A DNA stretch of 23,747 nt from CAVHIG01 sp963636105 (GTDB lineage: Bacteria; Bacillota; Clostridia; Peptostreptococcales; Anaerovoracaceae): positions 1-23,747 of the forward strand of contig CAVHIG010000028.1 in assembly GCA_963636105.1 (NCBI GenBank). Direction: 5' to 3'. Shown piece by piece: positions 1 through 7,601 of the stretch. A program made the translations under genes and the position numbers. The notes under the pieces were generated by a model. It saw only the letters and a list, made by a program, of their open reading frames with translations. It ran no database searches and was not told the DNA's origin. Position 1 is the first letter of the stretch. Each line of letters starts with the position of its first letter.

Positions 1-121
1 AGACAGCAAGCGATTCGAGCCAGGGTTTTGGCTGCTGCGAGCCTTTGGCACGGATTTTGCCCCGCAAAATCCGTGTGGACAAAGTCGCAGCCCAAAACCG
101 GCGAGATGAGCTTAGCTGTCT
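1..121. repeat. Long imperfect inverted repeat (hairpin or palindromic element)
   Basis: The left arm starts AGACAGC and the right arm ends GCTGTCT. Between them the arms keep matching in blocks: AAGC with GCTT, GGTTTTGG with CCAAAACC, CTGCGA with TCGCAG, CTTTG with CAAAG. The tip is a perfect 12-bp stem (49-60 with 64-75, CACGGATTTTGC paired with its complement) around a 3-nt loop. A further AGACAGCTTTAGC lies just outside at 144-156. It could be a MITE or REP-like palindromic element, or a structured RNA. The left edge coincides with the window edge, so it may be longer. No coding potential was recognised. Confidence 0.65.
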
Positions 122-261
122 CCTGCGAGGAACACCAGGCCAAAGACAGCTTTAGCCCCAAATCTTCAAAGTCATGTGAGTTTGTAAAAGTATAAGTCTT
201 AGAAAATATATAAGATAAGTATACCACAGTCTGCGTTTTCACTCAATGCACACTTTTGGGG
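122..261. other. AT-rich intergenic stretch upstream of aroA
   Basis: No gene is recognisable between the inverted repeat and the aroA promoter region. The stretch at 182-230 is AT-rich with several TATA-like words (TTGTAA at 182, TATATA at 207), but the spacing is poor and I do not call a promoter there. Confidence 0.4.
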
Positions 262-290
262 TTTTCAAAAACGAGGCCTTATGGTAAAAT
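262..290 (+). promoter_or_regulatory. Candidate sigma-A promoter of aroA
   Basis: TTTTCA (262-267), a 17-nt spacer and TAAAAT (285-290) give a plausible but sub-consensus promoter. Transcription would start near 297, leaving about 60 nt of leader before the GTG start at 360. The -10 lies inside the left arm of the 284-326 dyad, which suggests control by a repressor. Confidence 0.4.
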
Positions 291-326
291 ATCCACTTGG
301 AACAACTTGTTCTGTGGACATTTTAC
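284..326 (+). promoter_or_regulatory. Large dyad in the aroA leader
   Basis: The outer arms GTAAAATATCCAC (284-296) and GTGGACATTTTAC (314-326) pair except at one position. The inner arms GAACAA (300-305) and TTGTTC (307-312) pair perfectly. It spans the candidate -10 and transcript start and ends 17 nt before the Shine-Dalgarno. It could be a repressor operator or an RNA hairpin controlling aroA; the outer stem is too AT-rich for a typical terminator. Confidence 0.6.
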
Positions 327-359
327 ATTGATTTTTGGGAAAGGGAGGTGAGCCGCAAA

Positions 360-1619
360 GTGAATATACGAATTACGCCGCGCCGTCTATCCGGCACAAT
401 CAAGGCAGTTTCCTCGAAGGCTCACACCCACAGACTGCTCATAGCGTCGGCTCTGTGCGAAAATTTTCCGGAAATTCCTTGCAACAACACATCTCAGGAC
501 ATACTCACAACGCGCGCCTGCCTGGAGGCTCTCAGGGAGTCTCTCTCTACGTCTTCTGATGAGGCATTTTTTGAATGCGGCGAAAGCGGCGCCACTTTGC
601 GTTTTTTGCTGCCTGTAGTCGCTGCGCTGAAGGATAAAGCGGAATTTACCTATAGCGAGAGCATACAAAGGCGCTCACTTGTACCTCTCATGCAAGCCAT
701 GCAAAGGCACGGCTGCACCTTTTGCGAGGAGCAGGCTACCGGCAAGCTTTCCCTAAGCGGAAGCCTTCAGCCCGGAATATACACGCTTTCAGGTGGCATA
801 AGCTCACAATCCATATCAGGACTGCTTTTCGCTCTGCCACTTCTTTCTGGCGACAGTGAAATCCACTTCACTTCACCTATAAGAGCCGCTTCCTATGTAG
901 ACATGACGATGAAGGTTCTCAGAAGCTTTGGCATAGAAATCGAAACCCCAAGCGATGAATTTGTACCGATATATAAAATCCCCGGAAATCAAAAATACAA
1001 TCTTACCTGCAAGCCTTCCAAGCTCAAGATCGAAGGCGACTGGCTCAACGGCGCGGTCTGGCTCGCGGCCGGCGCGATAAACGGCGCCGTTTCCGTACTC
1101 GGCCTCGACTACCACTCATACCAGGCAGAAAAGGAGATAACCGAAATCATCAAAAACTTCAGCGGCTTTGCAAATCCAAGCGTAAAGGGCGTAGTGACAC
1201 GCACAAAGGATTTATTTGCGACCGAGGTGGACGCAGCGGACGTACCGGATCTTGTGCCGATAATTTCTGTGCTCGGCTGCGCGGCCTTCGGAAAAACCGT
1301 CATAAAAAACGCATCCGGCAGCTCAGCTACGCTGACGGCCAGACGCGAAAAAAGGCTCTCCCTTATTTGTGAAAATCTTGCAGCACTCGGCGCAAGTATA
1401 GAAAAACAGCCCGGCTGCCTCATAATTCATGGCCGTGGCAGGCTCAAAGGCGGAAATGTCTCAGGCGCAGGCGACCATCGCGTAGCCATGGCTCTTGTGC
1501 TCGCGGCCTCCATATGCGAAGAGCCTGTCATCTTAAAAGGCGCGGAAGCCGTTCAGAAATCATACCCGCACTTTTTCGAGGATTTCAAATCGCTCGGAGG
1601 CGAGTACAAAATCATATAA
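360..1619 (+). CDS. aroA: 3-phosphoshikimate 1-carboxyvinyltransferase (EPSP synthase)
   Basis: EPSP synthase joins phosphoenolpyruvate to shikimate-3-phosphate in the cytoplasm, the sixth step of the shikimate pathway to aromatic amino acids. Visible family marks are the N-terminal substrate lysine in SSKAHTHR (about residues 18-25), GESGATLRF (74-82), a SSQ-type motif in GGISSQSISG, GDWLNGAVWLAAGA, and the C-terminal GDHRVAMALVLAA and KSYPHFFEDF. Its 419 residues are normal for the family. I choose the GTG at 360 because AGGGAGGTG (342-350) sits 9 nt upstream and the family's N-terminal strand begins there; an in-frame ATG at 297 lies within the leader dyad and lacks a ribosome site. No other aro gene is adjacent, so it appears monocistronic, bounded by its own promoter and a strong terminator. 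Confidence 0.95.
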   Translation: MNIRITPRRLSGTIKAVSSKAHTHRLLIASALCENFPEIPCNNTSQDILTTRACLEALRESLSTSSDEAFFECGESGATLRFLLPVVAALKDKAEFTYSESIQRRSLVPLMQAMQRHGCTFCEEQATGKLSLSGSLQPGIYTLSGGISSQSISGLLFALPLLSGDSEIHFTSPIRAASYVDMTMKVLRSFGIEIETPSDEFVPIYKIPGNQKYNLTCKPSKLKIEGDWLNGAVWLAAGAINGAVSVLGLDYHSYQAEKEITEIIKNFSGFANPSVKGVVTRTKDLFATEVDAADVPDLVPIISVLGCAAFGKTVIKNASGSSATLTARREKRLSLICENLAALGASIEKQPGCLIIHGRGRLKGGNVSGAGDHRVAMALVLAASICEEPVILKGAEAVQKSYPHFFEDFKSLGGEYKII

Positions 1620-1690
1620 AAAGCACTATACAGGTGCGGATTTCTGCCTTAGAACAGAATATGCCACCCTGCATAGTGCTTTGTTTTTTC
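1619..1690. terminator. Bidirectional terminator between aroA and the SLH gene
   Basis: Arms AAAGCACTAT at 1619-1629 and ATAGTGCTTT at 1673-1682 pair, and pairing extends inward through CAGG/CCTG-type and TTCTG/CAGAA segments. T-runs follow on both strands (TTTGTTTTTT on +, TTTTT on -), as expected between convergent genes. Confidence 0.85.
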
Positions 1691-1731
1691 GTTTTTGGCT
1701 ATGGCTCGCGAGAAGCTATCCCCGTGAAAAG

Positions 1732-3213
1732 CTATCTTTGCTTTACTACCACGATGTAAGCCATCTCCTCATCCTCATCTTCGGCAATGTTGTAGAGCCT
1801 TACCTCTGCGTTCTTCTTGATTTTGCTTGCGCTGCCTATTTCATAGGCTTCATCGTCCGTATCCAGCACGTATATGGAAGCGTTTGGAGAAATTTCCATC
1901 CATTCAGTTGTGCCGTCCTCGTGCTCTATAAGAACCAGATTTCTGTCGGCTTCCGTATCCTTTATAGTCTCCCAGCCATTTGTGAGCTCCTTGAAGCTGC
2001 TGTTCTTCTTGCCTGTGTCACCTACGCCTGCCACAGACTGCACCACGCCCTTCTTTGTATAGAGCTCGTAGACCTGTCCGTCCAGAAAATCCTTCTTCGC
2101 AAGCGCCGAAGCATTGAGTCCCTTAGCCGCAAGCCACGTAATCTCCTTCATGGCCGACAGCGTCTCATACTCGCTCACGCTATCACCGGAATAATTTGTC
2201 GTAATTCCATCCGTCGCATTTATCACGCAATATACCTTGCCGCTGAAGCCTACATTGTATGGCAGTACAATCAGCGTAATTTCACCGTTTTCAAGCTTGT
2301 AATAAGCCGGCGTAGTCACATTCTTGTACTTGTATACATTCTCCACATCATACTCGCTGAGCTTTGCCGAAAAGCTCATGCTGTCAGTATAGTCGCCGCG
2401 CGAACCGTATGTCAGCACGTATACGTCATCCGCAAGAGGCTTGTCGTCATAGCTTGTAAGGTTTGCGTCGAAGCTGCCGCTCTTTGCGAAGCTCAGTCCA
2501 CCCTTGGAAACGGCTGCCGCTGCTGTCTTTAAAGTCCATTCAGTAGCAGGCTCCTCGTATTTTACGATTGCGGAAACTGCGTTGTACAGCACGAGTGCCG
2601 CCTGTTCCTTCGTTGCGAGGGTGGTCTTGAGAGTATCCGCAAGCTCTGCCGAGCTCATCTTGTCGCTGCCCGCGATATCTATTCCATCAAAAAGCTTGAG
2701 GTCTTCGGCTTTTTTGATGTAGTTTTCAGGCCATGTGCCTGTCAGATTGCTGTCCGTATATCCGCAGGCTCTCACTGTAAATGTCAGAAGCTCCGCGAGA
2801 GTCACATCACCGCTCGGCTTGAAGGTTTTGTCGCCGTAGCCCATTGCGATCTTATTTACGGCTGCGTAGTCTATGTAGGATTTTGCCCAGCTCGCTCCCG
2901 CAAGGTCTGTAAATCCGCTGCTTGCGGCTGACTGTGTGGCAGTGCCTGTGAGCACTGATTTTGGCGGATCTATGAGAGTCACAAGCATTTTGCATACCTG
3001 TGCCCTTGTCAGATTTGCCTGCGGATGGAAAAGCCCGTCCGTATCGCCCGAGATGGCTCCCGTCTCCATGAGCGCAGCCACCGCCGTTTCCGCGGAAGTA
3101 CCTGCTACATCGCTCGGAACCTTTGCGTTTGTGCCGTCCGCATACGCAAAAGAGCTTGCGGCCATTGTAAGAGCAAGCACAGGCGCTATAATTCTAAATG
3201 CGTTCTTTTTCAT
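1732..3213 (-). CDS. SLH-domain surface protein
   Basis: This is a secreted protein of about 493 residues. It starts MKKNAFRIIAPVLALTMAASSFAYA, a signal peptide with cleavage likely after AYA. Three S-layer-homology modules follow. The first is divergent (TGAISGDTDGLFHPQANLTRAQ). The second is clear (FTDLAGASWAKSYIDYAAVNK through GDKTFKPSGDVTLAE). The third is interrupted (PENYIKKAEDLKLFDGI, then TKEQAALVLYNAV). SLH modules usually hold proteins to pyruvylated wall polysaccharide. The remaining ~270 residues are beta-rich and I do not recognise them. The second ATG is preferred because GAGGGGG lies 7 nt before it and only 1 nt before the first. It shares orientation and domain type with the larger SLH gene upstream. 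It is likely an S-layer or wall-associated protein; the specific role is unknown. Confidence 0.85.
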   Translation of the reverse strand: MKKNAFRIIAPVLALTMAASSFAYADGTNAKVPSDVAGTSAETAVAALMETGAISGDTDGLFHPQANLTRAQVCKMLVTLIDPPKSVLTGTATQSAASSGFTDLAGASWAKSYIDYAAVNKIAMGYGDKTFKPSGDVTLAELLTFTVRACGYTDSNLTGTWPENYIKKAEDLKLFDGIDIAGSDKMSSAELADTLKTTLATKEQAALVLYNAVSAIVKYEEPATEWTLKTAAAAVSKGGLSFAKSGSFDANLTSYDDKPLADDVYVLTYGSRGDYTDSMSFSAKLSEYDVENVYKYKNVTTPAYYKLENGEITLIVLPYNVGFSGKVYCVINATDGITTNYSGDSVSEYETLSAMKEITWLAAKGLNASALAKKDFLDGQVYELYTKKGVVQSVAGVGDTGKKNSSFKELTNGWETIKDTEADRNLVLIEHEDGTTEWMEISPNASIYVLDTDDEAYEIGSASKIKKNAEVRLYNIAEDEDEEMAYIVVVKQR

Positions 3214-3340
3214 ATTCATTCCCCCTCGTATAGTGTCTTTTAGATAAAATAAGTCTCTTTTGATATTTTCCCCTTCTTGCTATTTTATCAAAAAAGCCAC
3301 CGGAATTCTATTACATTGCTGTTACAAAATATCGCAAACC

Positions 3341-3367
3341 GCTTCGACTGCTTCAAAGTCGAAAGCT
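3341..3367 (-). terminator. Possible weak terminator downstream of the large SLH gene
   Basis: GCTTCGACT and AGTCGAAAGC pair with one bulged base. On the minus strand the hairpin is followed by GGTTTGCGATATTTT, only a broken T-run. It is the best candidate in the 223-nt gap between the SLH genes; the rest of the gap presumably carries the promoter of the smaller SLH gene, which I could not assign. Confidence 0.35.
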
Positions 3368-3436
3368 ATTGTTGGTGAAAGTAGGGAATTCGAAATGTTG
3401 ACAAAGTGGAGCTGCCCTACCGGCACCGACCAGTAC

Positions 3437-6400
3437 CTATTCGCCGGAGCTTGAGCCGCCGTCAGTGTTGCTTGCGCCGCCATCTGTACTTGTGCCGCCG
3501 TCAGTGGTGCTTGAGTCGCCGCCCGAGCTTGTGCCACCTTCAGTGGTGCTTGAGTCGCCGTCCGAGCTTGTGCCACCTTCAGTACTGCTTGAGTCGTCGC
3601 CGGAGCTTGTGCCACCTTCAGTGCTGCTTGAGCCGCCGTCTGAACTTGTACCACCGTCAGTGCTGCTTGAGCCGCCATCTGTCGAGCTATCACCAGGTGT
3701 TGGTGCCGGTGTCGGATCCGGTTCTTCGGCCTGTTCCCTTATAATTACAATCTTGTAAGCCTTTGTATCGCCGTTTGAAGTTACCGTAAAGTTGAGGCTG
3801 TTGTCTCCTACTTTCAAGCTACTTACATTGTATGTATTACCTGAACTTCTTTCTATCCTTACTACGGCATTACTGTCTGTCGGAGTGATTTCAACGCTTG
3901 CCGACGTCACGTCATTTTCTACGGTCTTACAATAAGCATTGAGTGTAGATGAATAAGAAATCTCATCGTCATTTACGCTCACACTCTTCACGCCGGTATT
4001 GCCGGAAATTTTAAAGGTCAATTTGTACGTAGTATCGGCCTTTTCGCTTTCCTTAACATAGATCGTCATTTCTGTAGTACCAGTCGTATTGAGAGCTATA
4101 GTGCATTTGCCATTTTCAAGGAACTGCTTTGAAGCTGTACCTACATTATAGGTCACCTCACCCTTCAAAGGTCCACTTGCGTATATCGTAGCTGCTGTCG
4201 TACCATAAGGCATAGTCACCGTGTAGTTTGTCGTATCCTGTTTGAACGAAGGTGACATGCTCTCGCAGCCCGTTACGCTGAGGGAGGAAAGGTATGCCGT
4301 CGGTTTTGTAGTCTTGACATCCCTTGAGTATACCTCAGATGTATCGCTTGAAGTCTTGAGTACAAAGAAGCAGGTATATTCTGTGCCGCTGTCAAGCCCC
4401 GCAAATTCAAGAGTAGCAGTCTTGCCCGCCTTTGTTACCTCACAAGAATCCTTATCCTTTGCTTTTGTGCCGCTCGCATTTTTGCCGTTGATTATATTCG
4501 ATGCGGACGGAGTCTTTGAATTTCTGTCAAGAATTACTCCATATACAGTGCCTGCCTCCGATGCGGTCGTCTTGATTGTAACCGAGCTTGCGTCCGAGCT
4601 ATAGCTTGTATCATCGAGCTCAGGCCCTGCCTTGCCCACCGTAAATGTCACGCTCTGTCCCTTGATAGCATCGCCGTCGTCGTCCTTGAAGGTCTTGCTC
4701 GGCACGGAGAGATAATATTTCGTATTCTTTGACAGGGAAGATTTTGGCGTAATCGTGATAGTCTTTGTATTCTTGCTATAGCTTGCCGTAAATTTCACAC
4801 TCGAACCGGAAGAACTTCCCTTCTTGAAGACGATGTTGTCCTCGATATAATCATCCGTCACCTTGTCCCCATCGTAATCCGTGATTGCCGTAGTGAACTT
4901 TATCGTCGGCTCCACATCGACAGACACGCCCGTCGCGCCGTTTTTCGGGGTAAACTTCATATCGCCCGTCGTCGAATCGTCATCCGTCGTGAAATAGCTG
5001 CTGACTGCCGCATTTCCATTGCCCTTTGAATCCTTGAAGGTATTCTTGTCAATGACTACATAATATTTTGTATCCTCATCAAGCGACGACTTTGGTGTGA
5101 TGGTTATGACAGTCCCCTTGGAATTTATGCTGGCCTTGAAGCTGACATTTGAGCCTGTGGATTTGCTCTTCTTCAGCGAAACCAGCGATGTCAGGTTTGT
5201 GGCTGTGACAGCATCGCCGTTGTACTTGGTGACAGGATTATTGAATGTAATCTTGATAACTGAATCCACATCCACATCATCCGCACCGTTCTTTGGCGTA
5301 AGCGTGCATTCAAGAGCAGAGCTTGTATCGCTTGTAGTTATACCGTTTCCCGTAATCTTGCCGGGCTTTGTCTCATATGTGATACCGCTCGCATTTGCTA
5401 CAAGCGTTGAAATCGTGCCTTCTCCAGTGAATTCGCATTGCGCGTCCGCTGTAGCTGTGGTGACAGAGGACTTCTTGTCCAGTGAAATCTCCGCGCCCTT
5501 TCCCTTTACATTGAGCGCCTTGATGCTGCTGCTTGCTTCAAGCTCGAGATCCGCTGACGTGCCGTTTATATTTACCTCAGGGAAGTATCCGCTTAAGGAA
5601 ACGTCGGAGGAGCCTGCGAGATTCAGGTGCTGCACTATGCCGTAGGATGAAGCGCTATAGGTAGCCGCTACTATGTCTGCTTCCTTTGCAGCTGTCATAT
5701 TTACGATTACGGTATTTCCCTTGAGCTTGAGGCTTACAGTACCCGAAGCCTTCTCCACGGAGCTTTGAGCGACTCTTGAATTATTGACAGTGACGCTGTT
5801 TTCGCCGCCGCCTTGTACAATCAGACTGCCAAGGATTATGCAATTGTCTATGGTCGCGTCTCCATCGGCGAGATCCTTGCTGACTGTCACGTTATTTGCG
5901 TATATTTTGCCCGAAAGCTTTGTGCCATCGGTCTTTACTGTGGTATTTGAGGTAATTATTGTCTCATTATCCAGAATCTCGCAAATTATCTTTGCGGTCT
6001 GCGCGCGCGTGAGCTTGTCTGCCGGATGAAGCAGACCATCGTCGTACGCACCCATATAGCCGTTTCCGCAGACTACGGAGAGAGAATCCTTTGCCCAATC
6101 GGAAATGCTTGAATAATCCTTGTACTTCGACAGATTTGCGCTCTTGCTGTCGCCAGGGATTATTCTTGAGATGATGACTGCCGCCTCCTGTCTTGAGATA
6201 GAAGCGTTTGGCAGGAAGCTGCCGTCGGTGTAGCCCGATACGTATGAGGCCGATACGGCCTTGCATATGTCGGAATAGAACCATTCATTTGAAGGCACGT
6301 CTGTGAAATTGATGGAGGCCTTGCCTGTATTTCCTATGGCGCTATTTACCATCTTGATAAATTCGGCTCTGGATACGGCCTTTTCAGGCAGGAAGGTTCC

Positions 6401-6583
6401 GTCGGGATAGCCCTTTACAAAGCCCTTTTGTACGGCCTTTTCTATATATGATTTGGCCCAGTGGTCACTTATGTCGCTGAATGTCGTCGCGCCATATGCT
6501 TCGTCGGCGGAAATTCCGATAGGCGCAAGCGATGTCAGGACAAGCGCAAGTACGAGCAATATGCTCAAAATGTGTCTTTTCAT
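3437..6583 (-). CDS. Large SLH surface protein with Ig-like modules and repeat tail
   Basis: About 1048 residues. It opens with a signal peptide (MKRHILSILLVLALVLTSLA) followed by three N-terminal SLH modules: FSDISDHWAKSYIEKA with GYPDGTFLPEKAVSRAEF; FTDVPSNEWFYSDI with GYTDGSFLPNASISRQEA; and DWAKDSLSVVCGNG with AYDDGLLHPADKLTRAQ. Next comes a beta-rich stretch with helix-like repeats (TIDNCIILGSLIVQ). Two SbsA/Big_5-type Ig modules start near LTPKNGADDVDVDS and FTPKNGATGVSVDV. An Fn3-like region and two cadherin-like beta-sandwich modules follow (LSSLSVTGCESMSPSF; VKSVSVNDDEISYS). The protein ends in a Ser/Thr/Gly/Asp tail with no sorting motif or membrane helix. The start is set by GGGAGGA five nt before the ATG. 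It is probably a major S-layer or adhesin-like protein, held by the SLH modules with the tail exposed. Confidence 0.88.
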   Translation of the reverse strand: MKRHILSILLVLALVLTSLAPIGISADEAYGATTFSDISDHWAKSYIEKAVQKGFVKGYPDGTFLPEKAVSRAEFIKMVNSAIGNTGKASINFTDVPSNEWFYSDICKAVSASYVSGYTDGSFLPNASISRQEAAVIISRIIPGDSKSANLSKYKDYSSISDWAKDSLSVVCGNGYMGAYDDGLLHPADKLTRAQTAKIICEILDNETIITSNTTVKTDGTKLSGKIYANNVTVSKDLADGDATIDNCIILGSLIVQGGGENSVTVNNSRVAQSSVEKASGTVSLKLKGNTVIVNMTAAKEADIVAATYSASSYGIVQHLNLAGSSDVSLSGYFPEVNINGTSADLELEASSSIKALNVKGKGAEISLDKKSSVTTATADAQCEFTGEGTISTLVANASGITYETKPGKITGNGITTSDTSSALECTLTPKNGADDVDVDSVIKITFNNPVTKYNGDAVTATNLTSLVSLKKSKSTGSNVSFKASINSKGTVITITPKSSLDEDTKYYVVIDKNTFKDSKGNGNAAVSSYFTTDDDSTTGDMKFTPKNGATGVSVDVEPTIKFTTAITDYDGDKVTDDYIEDNIVFKKGSSSGSSVKFTASYSKNTKTITITPKSSLSKNTKYYLSVPSKTFKDDDGDAIKGQSVTFTVGKAGPELDDTSYSSDASSVTIKTTASEAGTVYGVILDRNSKTPSASNIINGKNASGTKAKDKDSCEVTKAGKTATLEFAGLDSGTEYTCFFVLKTSSDTSEVYSRDVKTTKPTAYLSSLSVTGCESMSPSFKQDTTNYTVTMPYGTTAATIYASGPLKGEVTYNVGTASKQFLENGKCTIALNTTGTTEMTIYVKESEKADTTYKLTFKISGNTGVKSVSVNDDEISYSSTLNAYCKTVENDVTSASVEITPTDSNAVVRIERSSGNTYNVSSLKVGDNSLNFTVTSNGDTKAYKIVIIREQAEEPDPTPAPTPGDSSTDGGSSSTDGGTSSDGGSSSTEGGTSSGDDSSSTEGGTSSDGDSSTTEGGTSSGGDSSTTDGGTSTDGGASNTDGGSSSGE
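3440..3690 (-). repeat. 39-nt tandem repeat encoding a 13-residue S/T/G/D unit
   Basis: The last ~80 codons of the large SLH gene consist of about five copies of a 13-residue unit, for example GGTSSDGDSSTTE and GGTSSGGDSSTTD, plus a partial copy that runs to the stop codon. At DNA level the copies are near-identical 39-mers, so copy number can vary by slippage or recombination without a frameshift. The composition suits an extended, possibly O-glycosylated tail. Confidence 0.85.
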
Positions 6584-6759
6584 CTTCGTCCTCCCAATGT
6601 TTTGTAACACAACTACAAGCGGCAGTGCCTCTTGATTTCTTTGATTTTTAGGGTTTTGAAATCAGGGCTCTGTCGCTATGTCGGATTTTTTATTTTGCGT
6701 TTTAGACGTATCCGAGAGCGGAAAAGTTCCCTTTTTAGTGCGTTTTTTGAGATTTTTCA

Positions 6760-7104
6760 CTATCTATGACTCGAATTTACGGCCTGACTGATTGCCTTTT
6801 CTACAAAAGCATTCAAAGTAATCTGCATTGAAAGAGCCATAATAACTGCCTGCTTATGAAGCTCCGGTGTGATGCGAACGTTGAAGCTTCCCTTGTACGC
6901 CTTCTCAGGGACAATTCCTTCTTGCTCGCACATCTCTAAATAATCATCCACCGCATTGTGAAAATCTTCTAAAAGGCTTTTGGCGTCACAACCTTCATAT
7001 GAGATCAATGCACGAACTCCCAAAACCCTTCCGAAGAACAATACATCCTCAGGTGAAAATTCGATACTCCCTATATAGCCTTTATATTCCATTGTATTGC
7101 TCAT
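6760..7104 (-). CDS. hicB: HicB-family antitoxin
   Basis: HicB binds and neutralises the HicA mRNA interferase and usually represses its own operon. The 114 residues show the expected two-part layout. An N-terminal partly degraded RNase H-like fold begins MEYKGYIGSIEFSPEDVLFFGRV and includes SLLEDFHNAVDDYLEMCEQEG. A C-terminal ribbon-helix-helix DNA-binding segment follows (FNVRITPELHKQAVIMALSMQITLNAFVEKAI, about residues 74-107). Its ATG overlaps the hicA stop codon by 4 nt (ATGA), so the genes are translationally coupled. Order is toxin first, the usual hicAB order. The operator-like dyad upstream of hicA is the obvious target of its RHH domain. Confidence 0.9.
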   Translation of the reverse strand: MSNTMEYKGYIGSIEFSPEDVLFFGRVLGVRALISYEGCDAKSLLEDFHNAVDDYLEMCEQEGIVPEKAYKGSFNVRITPELHKQAVIMALSMQITLNAFVEKAISQAVNSSHR

Positions 7105-7358
7105 ACCAAGCCCTCCTGTTCCAAAAGCGCAATCAGCTGTTTTATCTGATATTCCGGCAATTCTTTCCTGGGATGCGGCTTATGCAATAAAATCGGCGGA
7201 TGTTCTTCAGAGACAAACATCACTCTTGAACCGCTTGTTTTCCCCTTATTCGAACACCTATAGGAGAAATATTTTAGCAAGGTCTCCGCATCATCAAAAG
7301 TAAAATCTTTCGGTTTCGACATCAGGCGTGCAATCAATTTTTCTTTCTGGCCCAACAT
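7101..7358 (-). CDS. hicA: HicA-family toxin (mRNA interferase)
   Basis: HicA is a small double-stranded-RNA-binding-fold ribonuclease that cleaves mRNA when not bound by HicB. This 85-residue protein carries the conserved histidine region ILLHKPHPRKEL (H59 and H62) and the typical helix YQIKQLIALLEQEGL at the C terminus. SNKGKTSGSRVMF matches the central strand region. The start is supported by AAGGAGG five nt before the ATG. It is directly followed by hicB in an ATGA overlap. The key histidine is present and the reading frame intact, so the toxin is likely active. Confidence 0.9.
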   Translation of the reverse strand: MLGQKEKLIARLMSKPKDFTFDDAETLLKYFSYRCSNKGKTSGSRVMFVSEEHPPILLHKPHPRKELPEYQIKQLIALLEQEGLV

Positions 7359-7385
7359 CCATTCCTCCTTCCCTTATTCGAACAC
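7243..7385. repeat. 15-nt direct repeat at hicA
   Basis: CCCTTATTCGAACAC occurs at 7243-7257, inside hicA where it encodes part of RCSNKG, and again at 7371-7385, between the -10 and the ribosome site. Both copies contain the palindromic core TTCGAA. The copies are 128 nt apart. A regulator binding both sites is possible, as is chance. Confidence 0.6.
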
Positions 7386-7414
7386 ATTATAATATATCGG
7401 CAGTAAAAGCGCAA
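7386..7414 (-). promoter_or_regulatory. Promoter of hicAB
   Basis: On the minus strand TTGCGC (7409-7414), a 17-nt spacer and a perfect TATAAT (7386-7391) form a sigma-A promoter with a weak -35. The transcript would start near 7379, about 20 nt before the hicA start codon. Confidence 0.7.
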
Positions 7415-7428
7415 CTATTTTTAGTTGC
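7411..7428. promoter_or_regulatory. Perfect dyad over the hicAB -35: candidate HicB operator
   Basis: GCAACTA (7411-7417), a TTTT spacer and TAGTTGC (7422-7428) form a perfect 7+7 inverted repeat overlapping the -35 hexamer. HicB-type antitoxins with RHH domains bind palindromes at their own promoter, so this is the likely autoregulatory site. Confidence 0.65.
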
Positions 7429-7467
7429 ATTTTAGAATGTTCCTCTCAAAATCAGCAAAAAGGGAGA

Positions 7468-7505
7468 AAGCCCGAAGGAGCGGGGGAGCCGCAGCCTTCG
7501 GGCTT
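7468..7505 (-). terminator. Terminator of the oxaloacetate decarboxylase operon
   Basis: An 11-bp perfect stem (AAGCCCGAAGG with CCTTCGGGCTT) is followed on the minus strand by a T-rich stretch (TTTCTCCCTTTTT). It lies about 100 nt after the oadA stop codon and isolates that operon from hicAB. Confidence 0.75.
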
Positions 7506-7601
7506 AAAGAAAGAAGTTTTATGCTATTAAATTAGATATTTTCGTATCCTGTGTGCCCTTCTATCGGGCTATCGTCGACCTACGCTGCCTATATGCCGGG
7601 T

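Noticed and set aside
1..121. 6S RNA
   Set aside because: 6S is a long hairpin with a central bubble, but this element is too short and has a perfect terminal stem instead of an open bubble.
297..359. N-terminal extension of AroA from ATG 297
   Set aside because: The extension lies in the leader dyad, has no ribosome site and does not fit the family N terminus; GTG 360 has a strong site.
1681..2532. 283-codon plus-strand open frame
   Set aside because: It is antisense to the SLH gene, which has a signal peptide, SLH motifs and a good ribosome site; the plus frame shows no family.
3440..3690. Possible CRISPR array
   Set aside because: The repeats are directly abutting 39-mers with no unique spacers and lie in frame within a coding sequence.
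3406..3758. Plus-strand open frames with Val/Pro/Ser or Arg/Cys-rich repeats
   Set aside because: They are antisense readings of the 39-nt repeat of the SLH gene; no ribosome site or start context.
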